From the IMG/VR virus record IMGVR_UViG_3300031920_000114, positions 1-44,952 of that record: 44,952 bases of DNA, one strand, 5' to 3'. A model generated the notes under the pieces. The model was not told where the DNA came from, did no database searches, and saw only the letters and a list, made by a program, of their open reading frames with translations. Positions 13,833 through 22,823 of the stretch are shown here, one piece after another. The first letter of the stretch is position 1. The number at the start of each line of letters is the position of its first letter. A program made the position numbers and the translations under genes. The DNA is from a virus.

Positions 13833-14440
13833 TGGCTATCCCACAAACAGAAAATATCACAGTCCTGCAAGGAGCTACGTTCACTCGTGTTGTGCGATGG
13901 GACACGGGCATCCCTGTGTTCAAAGCGATCTCTGCTATTGACCAAGTGGCCCCTGCGGCAGTTAGCTGCGCAGCGCATGGCGTGCCTAGCGGCTGGCCTG
14001 TGGCTATCGTAAGCGTTAAGGGTATGGTGGAGATAAATACGGAGGACGAGGAGAAGCTAAAGAGCTACACTCCTGTGGAGCCTGTGGATGCAGACAACTT
14101 GATTCTTACGTTCATCGATGCCTCCTGTTTCCGCCCGTACGAGAGTGGTGGGTACGTTAAGTATAATGAGCCAGTAGACCTCACAGGGTTCTCTGCGCGT
14201 ATGCACATCCGCAAGACTAAAGCCTCCCTAGTTCCAGAGGTAACGCTGGACGACGCGAGCGGGGACATCGTGCTTGATAACGTGGCTAAGACGATCAAGA
14301 TAATTATCTCCGATACCGATACCGCTGCCCTTACGATTAGCAAGGGCGTGTATGATTTAGAGCTAGTCTCCCCGAGCAACGAGGTGTTCCGTATTATGGA
14401 AGGCTCCGTAACTGTAAGTAAAGAAACAACCAAACCATAG
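13832..14440 (+). CDS. BppU-N-like/Ig-type phage tail protein, 202 aa
   Basis: The N-terminus opens with QTENITVLQGATFTRVVRW. The C-terminal half contains VDLTGFSARMHIRKT (about 112-126) and GVYDLELVSPSNEVFRIMEG near 170-189. That pattern is typical of small phage proteins in which a beta-sandwich domain carries a material-property-like phrase (LTGxxARMxIR...YDLEL). Such proteins usually sit at the tail tip or baseplate. Its ATG overlaps the previous stop as TAATG. Confidence 0.65.
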   Translation: MAIPQTENITVLQGATFTRVVRWDTGIPVFKAISAIDQVAPAAVSCAAHGVPSGWPVAIVSVKGMVEINTEDEEKLKSYTPVEPVDADNLILTFIDASCFRPYESGGYVKYNEPVDLTGFSARMHIRKTKASLVPEVTLDDASGDIVLDNVAKTIKIIISDTDTAALTISKGVYDLELVSPSNEVFRIMEGSVTVSKETTKP

Positions 14441-14448
14441 GTATTACC

Positions 14449-14859
14449 ATGTCCGCTTTTTCCGATTATTATGAGAACGCTATAATTGACCACATGCTGC
14501 GCAACCAAGTGTTTACGCCGCCCACTACGCTATATGTGGCGCTGTTCACGGCGGACACAGGGCTGGAAGCAAATAACCCCTCAGTGGAGGTTACTGGGGG
14601 CGCGTATGCAAGGCAGATTATAACGCTAACTGCCGCTGCCGCTGGGGCGTCAGACAACACCGCTGACATTATATTCCCTACGGCCTCAGCGTCGTGGGGG
14701 TCAGTAACCCAAGCGGCTATCGTCGACCATATATCAGCAGTAGATTGGGGCATAGGCGTTAACGTGCTTATGTGGGCAGACCTTACCGCACCGAAGACAG
14801 TGAGCACCAATGACGTGTTTAAGTTCTTGCTCGGTGAATTTGACGTGGTTGTTCAGTAA
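14449..14859 (+). CDS. Gp80-like tail protein, 136 aa
   Basis: The motif TTLYVALFTADTGLE (about 24-38), followed by a GGAYARQ turn and a Trp/Gly-rich end, is characteristic of a widespread phage structural family (gp80-type) found in tail or host-recognition regions. A second member of this fold, more diverged, lies at 20206-20781. The role is probably a beta-sandwich tail component. TAATG overlap with the next gene. Confidence 0.6.
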   Translation: MSAFSDYYENAIIDHMLRNQVFTPPTTLYVALFTADTGLEANNPSVEVTGGAYARQIITLTAAAAGASDNTADIIFPTASASWGSVTQAAIVDHISAVDWGIGVNVLMWADLTAPKTVSTNDVFKFLLGEFDVVVQ

Positions 14860-15452
14860 TGCGCAAAGATATAGAACGCCTAGGGCAGCACGACGTAGAG
14901 GACGTACTTACCGAGCTTGATAAGGCGTTCTACGATATTCCGTTTGAAAACTCTAACTTTCAGAACCTTGCGTTCGTCATGGCAGCACAGCAGACTCCGG
15001 GCAGAGCGTATAGGGCTATCGGCCTACGCATGTTTTCTAAGATACGTGCCATCAAGGCGAATATGTATAACCAGCGCCGAGCGGCGATTGCCCTAGAAGA
15101 AAAACAAGCTAAGGTGGACGATGCTGCTACTGACGCGTACGAGCGCAGACAGCTACAGGTTGACCTAGACGAAGCCGCTGATGGAGAAGCGTGGGGCGAC
15201 AAGCTACTTAACGACGCACTGCAGGAGCTTACGTGCCTATACACTGAATTTAAGAAGTTCCCTGCGTACACTAGGGAGGCGTTTGAGATCGAGGAGACGG
15301 CGCATTTTGAGCAACGCCTCGTTCGTGATTCACAGTCAAGCGGGGCACAAACTAGCCTTACCAACATGAAAGTAGACTTGCCCAACTGGGACGCCCTACT
15401 AGAAACTACGCAGTCGTTGCTGGAAGCGCACAACTTATTAGCTAAAGAGTAG
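14859..15452 (+). CDS. Helical tail-region protein, 197 aa
   Basis: Nearly all helical by composition, with a strongly heptad-like central stretch (about 60-130; EEKQAKVDDAATDAYERR). It carries no catalytic motif that I recognise. It directly precedes the 1288-aa adhesin. Small coiled-coil proteins before a fibre gene are often assembly chaperones, but this one could also be a virion component. Confidence 0.6.
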   Translation: MRKDIERLGQHDVEDVLTELDKAFYDIPFENSNFQNLAFVMAAQQTPGRAYRAIGLRMFSKIRAIKANMYNQRRAAIALEEKQAKVDDAATDAYERRQLQVDLDEAADGEAWGDKLLNDALQELTCLYTEFKKFPAYTREAFEIEETAHFEQRLVRDSQSSGAQTSLTNMKVDLPNWDALLETTQSLLEAHNLLAKE

Positions 15453-15460
15453 CACGCGAT

Positions 15461-18400
15461 ATGGCGGTTCCAAATCCTATTGCGATTAAGGGAGTATTCA
15501 ACGCAACGCCGTACACCTCGCAAGACGGCACCCACGGGTCGGTAGTAGTTCTTGGTAGGACAAATACCAAGCCTATGTTCATGGTCATAGCTATCCTGCA
15601 GGAGGAGATACAAGGAGCAGCAGACCCACTACCCACGATAGACGGCAGTAGTACAGGCGTGGAGTACCTCGGCACTATACAAGGCAGCGGGGGGACAACT
15701 CACCCGGGCATAAGCCTATACATAGGGCCACAACCCTCCGGCACGGCCTCGCTGCTTGTAGAGTGGAGCACAGTGGGCGTGCATGATACGTTCATAATGG
15801 CCTCTACTATATTGGAGGCTGACCCAATAAACCCTGTGCGGGCGGCGGTAGGCACCTATAGCGGCTCTGGCTCTGGTGGCACTGCAATAATCGTGCCTGC
15901 AACGAACGACGGGGCGAACGACTCGGCGTTTTCCGTGTACTCAGCAGACGGGAAAACACCCTCTACTACGCCCTCTACTACCTACGTTGTAGCGCCTACT
16001 GACGTGCATCCGGGCGTAGACTCGGACACGGGGGGCATAGTTCTTAAAAGTATGTTCGATACTAACTCCTACACATTTGAGTGGGGAGTTAACGGGCCTA
16101 ACCATGTAGCGCAGTTCATTGTAATACTACAAGGCCTGCAGCCAGTTTCGGTGCCAGCGGCTATAGTTGCCACGGGCGTAGGTACGGTGACAGCGCACCC
16201 AGAAAGCGCCGCTGTGGTTCACGAGGCTGCAGCTTCGCTGCTGGGAACGGGGGCGATAGTTGCGACATCCACTGAGCTTTTATACTACGACAAAGGGTAC
16301 GTGCTCGCTAGGGACGACGGCAAGTACGCGGCGGCTGACAGCGTAGAGGCATACGTGCAGGCGTTAGACATTACGACGAGGGCTAGCACTGCGTTGCCCA
16401 AGGCGCAGAACAACACTAGCTCAGTCGAATTTCCGTTGGTAGGGTATATAGCGGGCGGGTTCGATAGCGGGGGCGCTATCAACTACGGTGATGCAGTGTC
16501 CTACGTCCAAGGCATGCTGTACAGGACGGAAACAGCGTACGAAGCCAACGCGGCGCTTGTTCGCAGGCTTGAGCCGCCTAGCGCAGTGGAGTCTGCTGAT
16601 GTAGGGTATTTCTTAGGAGGGGAGCTTCTTAAAACCACAGCGTATCTGCCGTCTGATAATGTAGAATCTATTGAGCGGGCCAGTGAGTCTATGTACCAGC
16701 GTGGCATAGCGCTGGCAGTAAAAATATCAGGCGCAGGGGGCGCTAGTGCAGACAACGCGGGGTATTTGCTGGGTGAAGCGTCTGACACCACTACCCTTGT
16801 GCGGAAATACGAGTACAGCACTGACGCCAGCTCCTCGCTAGCGGTGGGGTGGTCAGCGGCTTCGTTTGGCACCGGAGGGACGCAAGGGCCGACTAAGGGG
16901 TTTTTCTCTGGCGGCAACGATTTCTTTACTGATGGCTTGCACTCATTGTTGTTTTCCACTGAGACTCTATCCCAGCAGAGCAACTTTATGTCGGATGATC
17001 TGGGCAGACGAGCTACGTTTACAGGTAGAGAAAACGCGTACTGGGTGGGTGGCTACGAGGTGGGCGGGGCTAACGAGGTGTCCACAATAGAGGCGCACAC
17101 GCTAGTAACAGCGTCATCGGTTAGCGTCGCAGCGGCACTGATAACAGCGAAGTCTGGGCTTATGGCGGTTTCCGCGCTAGTTAGCCCTGCAGTACGTATG
17201 CGAGGAGTGGGCACCATAGGGCCAATAGCGACGAGAACCCCACTTGAGACCAAGTACGCACAAGCGCTGCTTAGGGGCATCGCACAAATAACAGCCGCAG
17301 ATAACGGCCCTCGCAGCCACTACGCAACCGCTAGTCTTATCGGGGCTAGTGTTGCGCAAGCCGCTCACGCGCCTGTTGGCTGGGAAGTAGGGTACATACT
17401 GGGCAGGGAAGACAATGGCGCTGATGCGTATCCGGCGGAGGAAGGCATAGAAGCATACTACCCTGATCTGGAGGTTATAGTTTTGTGCAATGGGGCACTA
17501 TCGCATGAGGGCGGATATGAGGGCCCCGCCGCTGCGTTTAGCGGGGAAGTTGGGTACTATGCAGGAGGAGCGTCGCTTGTTACCCCAAACAACATAGAGA
17601 CGTTCGTATTTAACACGGAAACTGTAGGCTCCTTATCGGTTGATTTGCCTACCTTAGTGTTTCACACAAACGGGTCACAATCGGGCGATAGTGCGTACTG
17701 GACTGGCGGTTGGCTGCTTAATGGATTGCAAGAGCGCACTGATGTCATGCAAGGCATGTATTTTAGTACAGAGGCGACACGCAGCATAACTGCGGTATTG
17801 CCTACGCCTATATCCCGCTCGTCGTCGGCATCGTCATCGCTCGCTGCCTATTTATCTGGCGGGGATACCCTTGCGTCTACGATAGGCACGAACAAGATAG
17901 ATAAGCTGACGTTCTCCACAGAGACGGTAGCGGCTACCGCCATGCTTATGAGCAACACGGTATGGGGCGGGGCTGGTACGCAACAGGGCAGCTCAGGATA
18001 CTTCGGGCTTGGCGCTTCCGGGGGCGATGAGTTCTTAGAGATAGACTTTGATACAGATACGGTCATCCTCCCGTACGCTGGCTTCACAGATGCGTACTCC
18101 GAAGGCACTGCGGTATCCAGCAAGAAAGTAGGCGCGTGGATGGGAGGGGAGCCCATGTCTTCATTCTACAATAGGATATTTACTATAAACCTCAGCACAC
18201 ACGCGCTTAGGTACTCAGTAGCTAGGATGCATAACTACCGCACAAACATAGCGGGCATGGACTATAACCCCAATAAGAGCATAGACCTTACTGGCATAGG
18301 CCTTATGGGCTTAACCGCGTATGCTCCGTTCGTAGAGGGGCAAGTGGCTATGCTTGGCGTGGGCGCGCTAACAATGATCGGAGAGAAAACTCTGCTAGCG

Positions 18401-19327
18401 GTCTTAGCTGCGCTGGGTATCGGCGTGGTTAGCGCTAGCGGTGTTATAGTAGTAAACACGGTTAACGGGCAAATAGCGATAGTCGGCAACGGCAGCATGC
18501 TGCTTACGGCGCTTAGGGAGCTTAACGCTGGCGGCGTATCCGTGGGCACGGGCACGCTAACAATACAAGCGCTGATGGAGAGGCTCGCCGCTCTTGGTGC
18601 ACTTGGTGACTCCTTGCTCACCCCCGCAGCGGTGCAGGAGTACAGCGCTAACGCTATCCTGAACGGGGTTGGCATAACCACTGCGGATGGAGAGAAATCA
18701 CTGCAAGGAGACGCCCTTGTTATTGGGGTTGGGTATATTTCCCCGGCAGGCAGCGCAGAGTTTACGGCTAAGTACGCGGGCATAGGAGCAAGCGAAGCGA
18801 TACTGGCGGCTATGGCTGACCGCAACGCGGCGGCGGCGAACGTGGGCACGGGGCAGGCTACTCCGGAAACACAGGTGGAACTAAACGCGGCGTCACTGCA
18901 AGCGGGCGTAGGCGCGGTAGTAATGCCAGCAGAGATAAGCAGACTGGCTAGTACCGTAGCGAACGGGATCGGCGGTGTGGGCGCTACAGTAGTAGCGGAG
19001 CGGCTCGCTGCAGCGTATGCAGGCGGTGTGGGCGGTGCAGTGGTGCGAAGCAGGGTGGAGAGGGAAACAGCCCTGTCCGCGTCCGGGGTTGGCACAATGT
19101 TAGTAACGGCGGGGCTTGACGGCTCGTTCCAGTACCGTAGCAGGCTATCGAACATAGTGGTGCGAGCAGATTTAACTTGTGTAGAAATAGAGGAAAGCTC
19201 GCACCAAGCGTCCATAGAGGAGGATATTACTGCGGTAACGCAGGAACCAGTAGTGCATAATAGCCGTCTTGAATCCGATGCGCAGGAGATATATACTGCG
19301 GCTAAGAGAATCCCTTATGCAAAATGA
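15461..19327 (+). CDS. Giant kelch-propeller adhesin, 1288 aa
   Basis: A modular host-recognition protein, probably on the outside of the virion. Domains in order are a Gly/Thr-rich globular N-terminus (1-225), a short GVG-repeat link, a first six-blade kelch-like region (about 272-540), a second GVG-repeat link (540-635), a second six-blade region (638-933), a longer region of GVG repeats (940-1230, such as NAASLQAGVGAVVM) and a charged tail. Blade signatures are GYxxGG or AYWxGG; examples are GYFLGGEL, GFFSGGND, AYWVGGYE, GYYAGGAS and AYWTGGWL. The two propellers start alike (GYVLARDDG, GYILGREDN), so one is a duplicate of the other. Kelch propellers often bind sugars or proteins. Confidence 0.75.
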   Translation: MAVPNPIAIKGVFNATPYTSQDGTHGSVVVLGRTNTKPMFMVIAILQEEIQGAADPLPTIDGSSTGVEYLGTIQGSGGTTHPGISLYIGPQPSGTASLLVEWSTVGVHDTFIMASTILEADPINPVRAAVGTYSGSGSGGTAIIVPATNDGANDSAFSVYSADGKTPSTTPSTTYVVAPTDVHPGVDSDTGGIVLKSMFDTNSYTFEWGVNGPNHVAQFIVILQGLQPVSVPAAIVATGVGTVTAHPESAAVVHEAAASLLGTGAIVATSTELLYYDKGYVLARDDGKYAAADSVEAYVQALDITTRASTALPKAQNNTSSVEFPLVGYIAGGFDSGGAINYGDAVSYVQGMLYRTETAYEANAALVRRLEPPSAVESADVGYFLGGELLKTTAYLPSDNVESIERASESMYQRGIALAVKISGAGGASADNAGYLLGEASDTTTLVRKYEYSTDASSSLAVGWSAASFGTGGTQGPTKGFFSGGNDFFTDGLHSLLFSTETLSQQSNFMSDDLGRRATFTGRENAYWVGGYEVGGANEVSTIEAHTLVTASSVSVAAALITAKSGLMAVSALVSPAVRMRGVGTIGPIATRTPLETKYAQALLRGIAQITAADNGPRSHYATASLIGASVAQAAHAPVGWEVGYILGREDNGADAYPAEEGIEAYYPDLEVIVLCNGALSHEGGYEGPAAAFSGEVGYYAGGASLVTPNNIETFVFNTETVGSLSVDLPTLVFHTNGSQSGDSAYWTGGWLLNGLQERTDVMQGMYFSTEATRSITAVLPTPISRSSSASSSLAAYLSGGDTLASTIGTNKIDKLTFSTETVAATAMLMSNTVWGGAGTQQGSSGYFGLGASGGDEFLEIDFDTDTVILPYAGFTDAYSEGTAVSSKKVGAWMGGEPMSSFYNRIFTINLSTHALRYSVARMHNYRTNIAGMDYNPNKSIDLTGIGLMGLTAYAPFVEGQVAMLGVGALTMIGEKTLLAVLAALGIGVVSASGVIVVNTVNGQIAIVGNGSMLLTALRELNAGGVSVGTGTLTIQALMERLAALGALGDSLLTPAAVQEYSANAILNGVGITTADGEKSLQGDALVIGVGYISPAGSAEFTAKYAGIGASEAILAAMADRNAAAANVGTGQATPETQVELNAASLQAGVGAVVMPAEISRLASTVANGIGGVGATVVAERLAAAYAGGVGGAVVRSRVERETALSASGVGTMLVTAGLDGSFQYRSRLSNIVVRADLTCVEIEESSHQASIEEDITAVTQEPVVHNSRLESDAQEIYTAAKRIPYAK

Positions 19328-20204
19328 AGCTGAGCAAGTAGCCTTTGGCCCGTGGTCGTTAGGCCTTGTTAACAACACCGATGAATACTCAGTCCCTTAC
19401 GAGGGGCTACTCACAGCCGACGACGTTGACATCGATCGTGAAGGCATCGCTACTACCCGCGCTAAGTGGGGCCAAGAAGACGGTGCGCATTACTCCAGTG
19501 TATTCGAGCACAACGGCATCACTTATGCGGTGCGAGACTCCGAGGTAGGCGTTGTTGGGGACGCTCAGTTTACAAGCATAGCGGCGGTAGCAGGGCCGAT
19601 TAGCTGGACGGTGCTGGACGGTGCTGCAGTGTACTCAGACTACACGTCGATATACACGATCCGGGACGCTGTAGCGTATCCCTTAGATACGGGCTTCTTC
19701 GTGGACGAGGAGGAAATGGAGTACCAGCTAGCGCCTATGCCCGGTGGGTCAGAGATACACGCATGGCGCGGTAGGCTGATAGTAGTCCGGGGCAACTCGC
19801 TTATATGGTCAGAGGCCCTGCGGTACGGAGCGTACAGCGCGGCAAGGAATTTTATACGATTCGGGGAGCGCATTTTTTGGGCGGTGCCTATGTCTACAGG
19901 GATATACGTAGGCTTGAGAAACGAGGTCGTGTTCCTAGCTGGGACCGACCCTAACCAATTTACGATCAAACCTGTGGGCGGCGAGTCTGCCCCGGGCGTC
20001 GCTGCGCTGCTAGATACACGACACAGCGGCAAAGGCGGAGAAGAACTTGCATTGTGGTTCACCGACGTAGGCATCGCCATAGGGCGACCGTCTGGGGAAG
20101 TGTCCTACCCGCAGGCAGAACGGCTAAAGGGATTGTCTCTTTTACCCGGCAAAATGGTTGTCGAAGGCGACCGTGTTTATATTTTCACAACTAAGGAGTA
20201 TTAG
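19317..20204 (+). CDS. Virion structural protein, 295 aa
   Basis: I chose the start at 19317 because it overlaps the end of the adhesin gene by 11 bases and begins MQNEAEQVAFGPWSLGLVNN. The phrase LLTADDVDIDREGIATTRAK near 31-50 resembles a common phage N-terminal motif (LRDAVNVDIDxxG). The rest is beta-rich and looks like a propeller or multi-blade fold, with repeated G-x-x-V-Y/I and W-x-x motifs. A tail spike, needle or stabilising protein is likely, but not settled. Confidence 0.6.
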   Translation: MQNEAEQVAFGPWSLGLVNNTDEYSVPYEGLLTADDVDIDREGIATTRAKWGQEDGAHYSSVFEHNGITYAVRDSEVGVVGDAQFTSIAAVAGPISWTVLDGAAVYSDYTSIYTIRDAVAYPLDTGFFVDEEEMEYQLAPMPGGSEIHAWRGRLIVVRGNSLIWSEALRYGAYSAARNFIRFGERIFWAVPMSTGIYVGLRNEVVFLAGTDPNQFTIKPVGGESAPGVAALLDTRHSGKGGEELALWFTDVGIAIGRPSGEVSYPQAERLKGLSLLPGKMVVEGDRVYIFTTKEY

Positions 20205-20205
20205 C

Positions 20206-20781
20206 ATGAGACATGCAAAAGATATTAGCCGTTTTGTCGCAGACGGTGATTTTAAAGCTACAGAGGGCGGCATCCTTATCCACAACGCTATTATGGCTCG
20301 TGGCATGTACCACCACACAGTAAACGGGAAGGACGAGCAGATAGACCACAATCTAGTCCCCGCCGAAGGCATCTTGCACTTGCTGGATGTTACGTTCGGT
20401 GTCGTTGCGAAAGAGGCCGCGTGGTATCTGGCGTTGTATAGCGGCAACGCTACTCCGGCAGTAGGCTGGACAGCAGCAAACTGGGTAGCGAACGCTACAG
20501 AAAACGTGAGTGTGTTGGAAGGCTACTCCGGTACTGTGCGGCCTACGTTCGTACCCGCAGCGGCGGGGGGCGGAAAGATTGGCAACTTGGCGGCTAGGGC
20601 GTCCTACACCATCGTAGCGACTACCTCAGTTACGTTCTACGGGGCGGCGCTAGTATCAGCGGCAAACCGGGGTGCGATTACTGGGGTGCTTGGTTCTGCT
20701 ACTCGTTTCGCTGCGGCGCGTACGCTTAATAACACTGATGTGTTTCAGCTAGGGTACGAAGTAGAGCTGACTGACAGCTAA
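20206..20781 (+). CDS. Gp80-like tail protein, 191 aa
   Basis: The ATG at 20206 follows AAGGAG. The central part (AAWYLALYSGNATPAVGW) is related to the LYVALFT motif of the 136-aa protein at 14449, so the two belong to the same fold. The N-terminus (RHAKDISRFVADGDFKATEG) is specific to this copy. A TAATG overlap leads into the next gene. A tail-tip or fibre-attachment role is likely from the family. Confidence 0.6.
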   Translation: MRHAKDISRFVADGDFKATEGGILIHNAIMARGMYHHTVNGKDEQIDHNLVPAEGILHLLDVTFGVVAKEAAWYLALYSGNATPAVGWTAANWVANATENVSVLEGYSGTVRPTFVPAAAGGGKIGNLAARASYTIVATTSVTFYGAALVSAANRGAITGVLGSATRFAAARTLNNTDVFQLGYEVELTDS

Positions 20782-22823
20782 TGTTCACGGGCAACGTCTT
20801 CTACAAAGGCGACATTGACGCCGGAAAGGCGGTGTTGCCCGATGCACTACAGCTAGGCCATCTGGTAAGCGCTATGAAAAGCGCGGCAGGGCTAGACAGT
20901 CTGACAAAGACGTTTGACCTGCCCAACGGTGGCACAGTGGAGGTCGTTGACAACCAGCACGTTAGCTCGATAACGATAACCCCTGTTACCGTGGAAGAGC
21001 TGGAGGCGTTCCGTGAGAGGACAGAGCCGGAAGACGAGTTCGGGCAGTTCATAATCACCCCGCCTATTCGCCAGTCTTGGCAGGAAGGCACTAATTTTGC
21101 TCAGGTATGGGGCGAAGAGGCGAACGTATTTGACGCCATCCCTTCGGTACTGAACACTAAGGGTGAGCTAGTAGGTGGCAACGCATACGTACAGGAGCAG
21201 TACTCTGGGTACGTTAACGACGAAGCTGGGGACAAAACGTACATAGCTGCGTTCGGGCACGACGCGCTTGGATACATGGAGTTTAGAGGCGAAAACCCTC
21301 TGCATACGTTCGTCGTCGCTTCTGATTGGGCGAGCTACTATAGAGGCCGCAGCGCGCTTACAGGACACGGGTTTGTGTACTCGGTTGGCATCCTGTGGTA
21401 CGGCACGCTTATATGGGTACACCATCCAGAAGTGCCGGGGGACCGGGTTACATCGTGCTGCTACTTCAATAACCAGCTTATAGTCATCCTGCAGGACGGA
21501 GCGTTCCCTACTACGCAGTGGGCGGTATCGTATGACGTCACTATGCCGGAAGTGGTGAACGGCAAGGTGCAAGGTCCGCCTGTGGTCACGTTCGGTTCGT
21601 TCAATGTCATGGCTACATGGGATGCGCCGTTCAACCCTACTACCCTATCAAATAGCGACGACTACATGCCGGGGAGCACGTTTAACTGGACGTTCTCGCC
21701 AGATGGCAGCGTAGGAGTGAAACAACTCATCGTCGGCGCGGATAACCCCCTAACCGTCGGCACGTTCACTGTGGTGCAGCAGATAGAGGAGCTTGAGCTT
21801 ACGGTCAACCCCACTACCTTCGTTACTGAGATTGCGTACGTGCGCCCAGCTACGGGCACACTACTAGCAGACTATGTAAGCGTAGCAGACCACGCGGAAA
21901 TGTCTCCTGACAGGTATCCCCTGCGGCTAGGGTACACAGAGGATGGAGTCAGGGCAGAGTACGGCACGTATGCGTCTGCGGTGCTAGTGTCAGACGTGAA
22001 CAACTTTGCAAACCTAGAGTTCAAACCCTACTACAAAGTAGGCGCGGTAATATACCTGCCGGACCTAGTTATAGCCGAGGTTCATGGCACGGCTAAGAGC
22101 GACGGCGCGTCCAACGATTACAACATGAGTTCCGTATCTGTGGCTCCCGGCATCGCGTACGGGGCAAACCTAGGAGACTACTACCAACGGCTAGGCGACG
22201 TAATGGGCGTGCCTTGTGTTGACCTGCGCACAGGCACTATGGTTGCGTGCGTATGCACTACGTCAGCTAGGTCGGAAAACGTGCTCCTGCCTGCTACGGA
22301 TAACGTGTATTACATAGGGGACGTTAACAAAACTTTGTTTTTTATAACGAACCAAGGCGGGGCGTCCACGGTGTACCAAATACCCAAAGCTCCGGAAGTG
22401 CCCGCCGACATAGATCATTATTTTAGGATAGCGGAGTCCAGCCCTGACACGGTGGACAGCATAAATATAACGTACGTCCCTAACCCGGAGCTGTACCACG
22501 TTGGGGGCAACTACGACGGCTCGATACAGGTAGCAGATAACGGAGCTGCCTGCTTTGTAGCGCATACGCCGGGGCTGTCTAACGCGCTTGGGGAGTCAAC
22601 GGTGTCCAACGCGGCTAGCGCGGTAGGGTGGGACATGTTCGTCGCTACCCCGCTAAGAGAGTCAGATGAGGATGACACGGTAGTCGGGTACGATTTCGTG
22701 TGGGTGCCTCCTGTAGCAGGTATCGATATAATTAACCGTGATGTGTCGTACAATATAACCAGTACGTATCGTGGCGCTGGGTACATAACGTACGCTAACT
22801 TGCAGGACACTGAGGGCTTATAA
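20781..22823 (+). CDS. Large tail-block protein, 680 aa
   Basis: I do not recognise the family. The first 90 residues are soluble and mixed. The rest is beta-rich and aromatic, with many short T/V-x-x-Y and YGTY-type strands, which suits a fibre or spike. The gene sits inside the tail/adhesin block with tight stop/start packing on both sides. No catalytic pattern is visible. Confidence 0.6.
   Translation: MFTGNVFYKGDIDAGKAVLPDALQLGHLVSAMKSAAGLDSLTKTFDLPNGGTVEVVDNQHVSSITITPVTVEELEAFRERTEPEDEFGQFIITPPIRQSWQEGTNFAQVWGEEANVFDAIPSVLNTKGELVGGNAYVQEQYSGYVNDEAGDKTYIAAFGHDALGYMEFRGENPLHTFVVASDWASYYRGRSALTGHGFVYSVGILWYGTLIWVHHPEVPGDRVTSCCYFNNQLIVILQDGAFPTTQWAVSYDVTMPEVVNGKVQGPPVVTFGSFNVMATWDAPFNPTTLSNSDDYMPGSTFNWTFSPDGSVGVKQLIVGADNPLTVGTFTVVQQIEELELTVNPTTFVTEIAYVRPATGTLLADYVSVADHAEMSPDRYPLRLGYTEDGVRAEYGTYASAVLVSDVNNFANLEFKPYYKVGAVIYLPDLVIAEVHGTAKSDGASNDYNMSSVSVAPGIAYGANLGDYYQRLGDVMGVPCVDLRTGTMVACVCTTSARSENVLLPATDNVYYIGDVNKTLFFITNQGGASTVYQIPKAPEVPADIDHYFRIAESSPDTVDSINITYVPNPELYHVGGNYDGSIQVADNGAACFVAHTPGLSNALGESTVSNAASAVGWDMFVATPLRESDEDDTVVGYDFVWVPPVAGIDIINRDVSYNITSTYRGAGYITYANLQDTEGL

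Noticed and set aside
18262-19215. 317-aa minus-strand frame opposite the adhesin
   Set aside because: Ser/Pro/Ala/Thr-rich composition is typical of the antisense of Gly/Val/Ala-rich coding DNA; no start signals are present.
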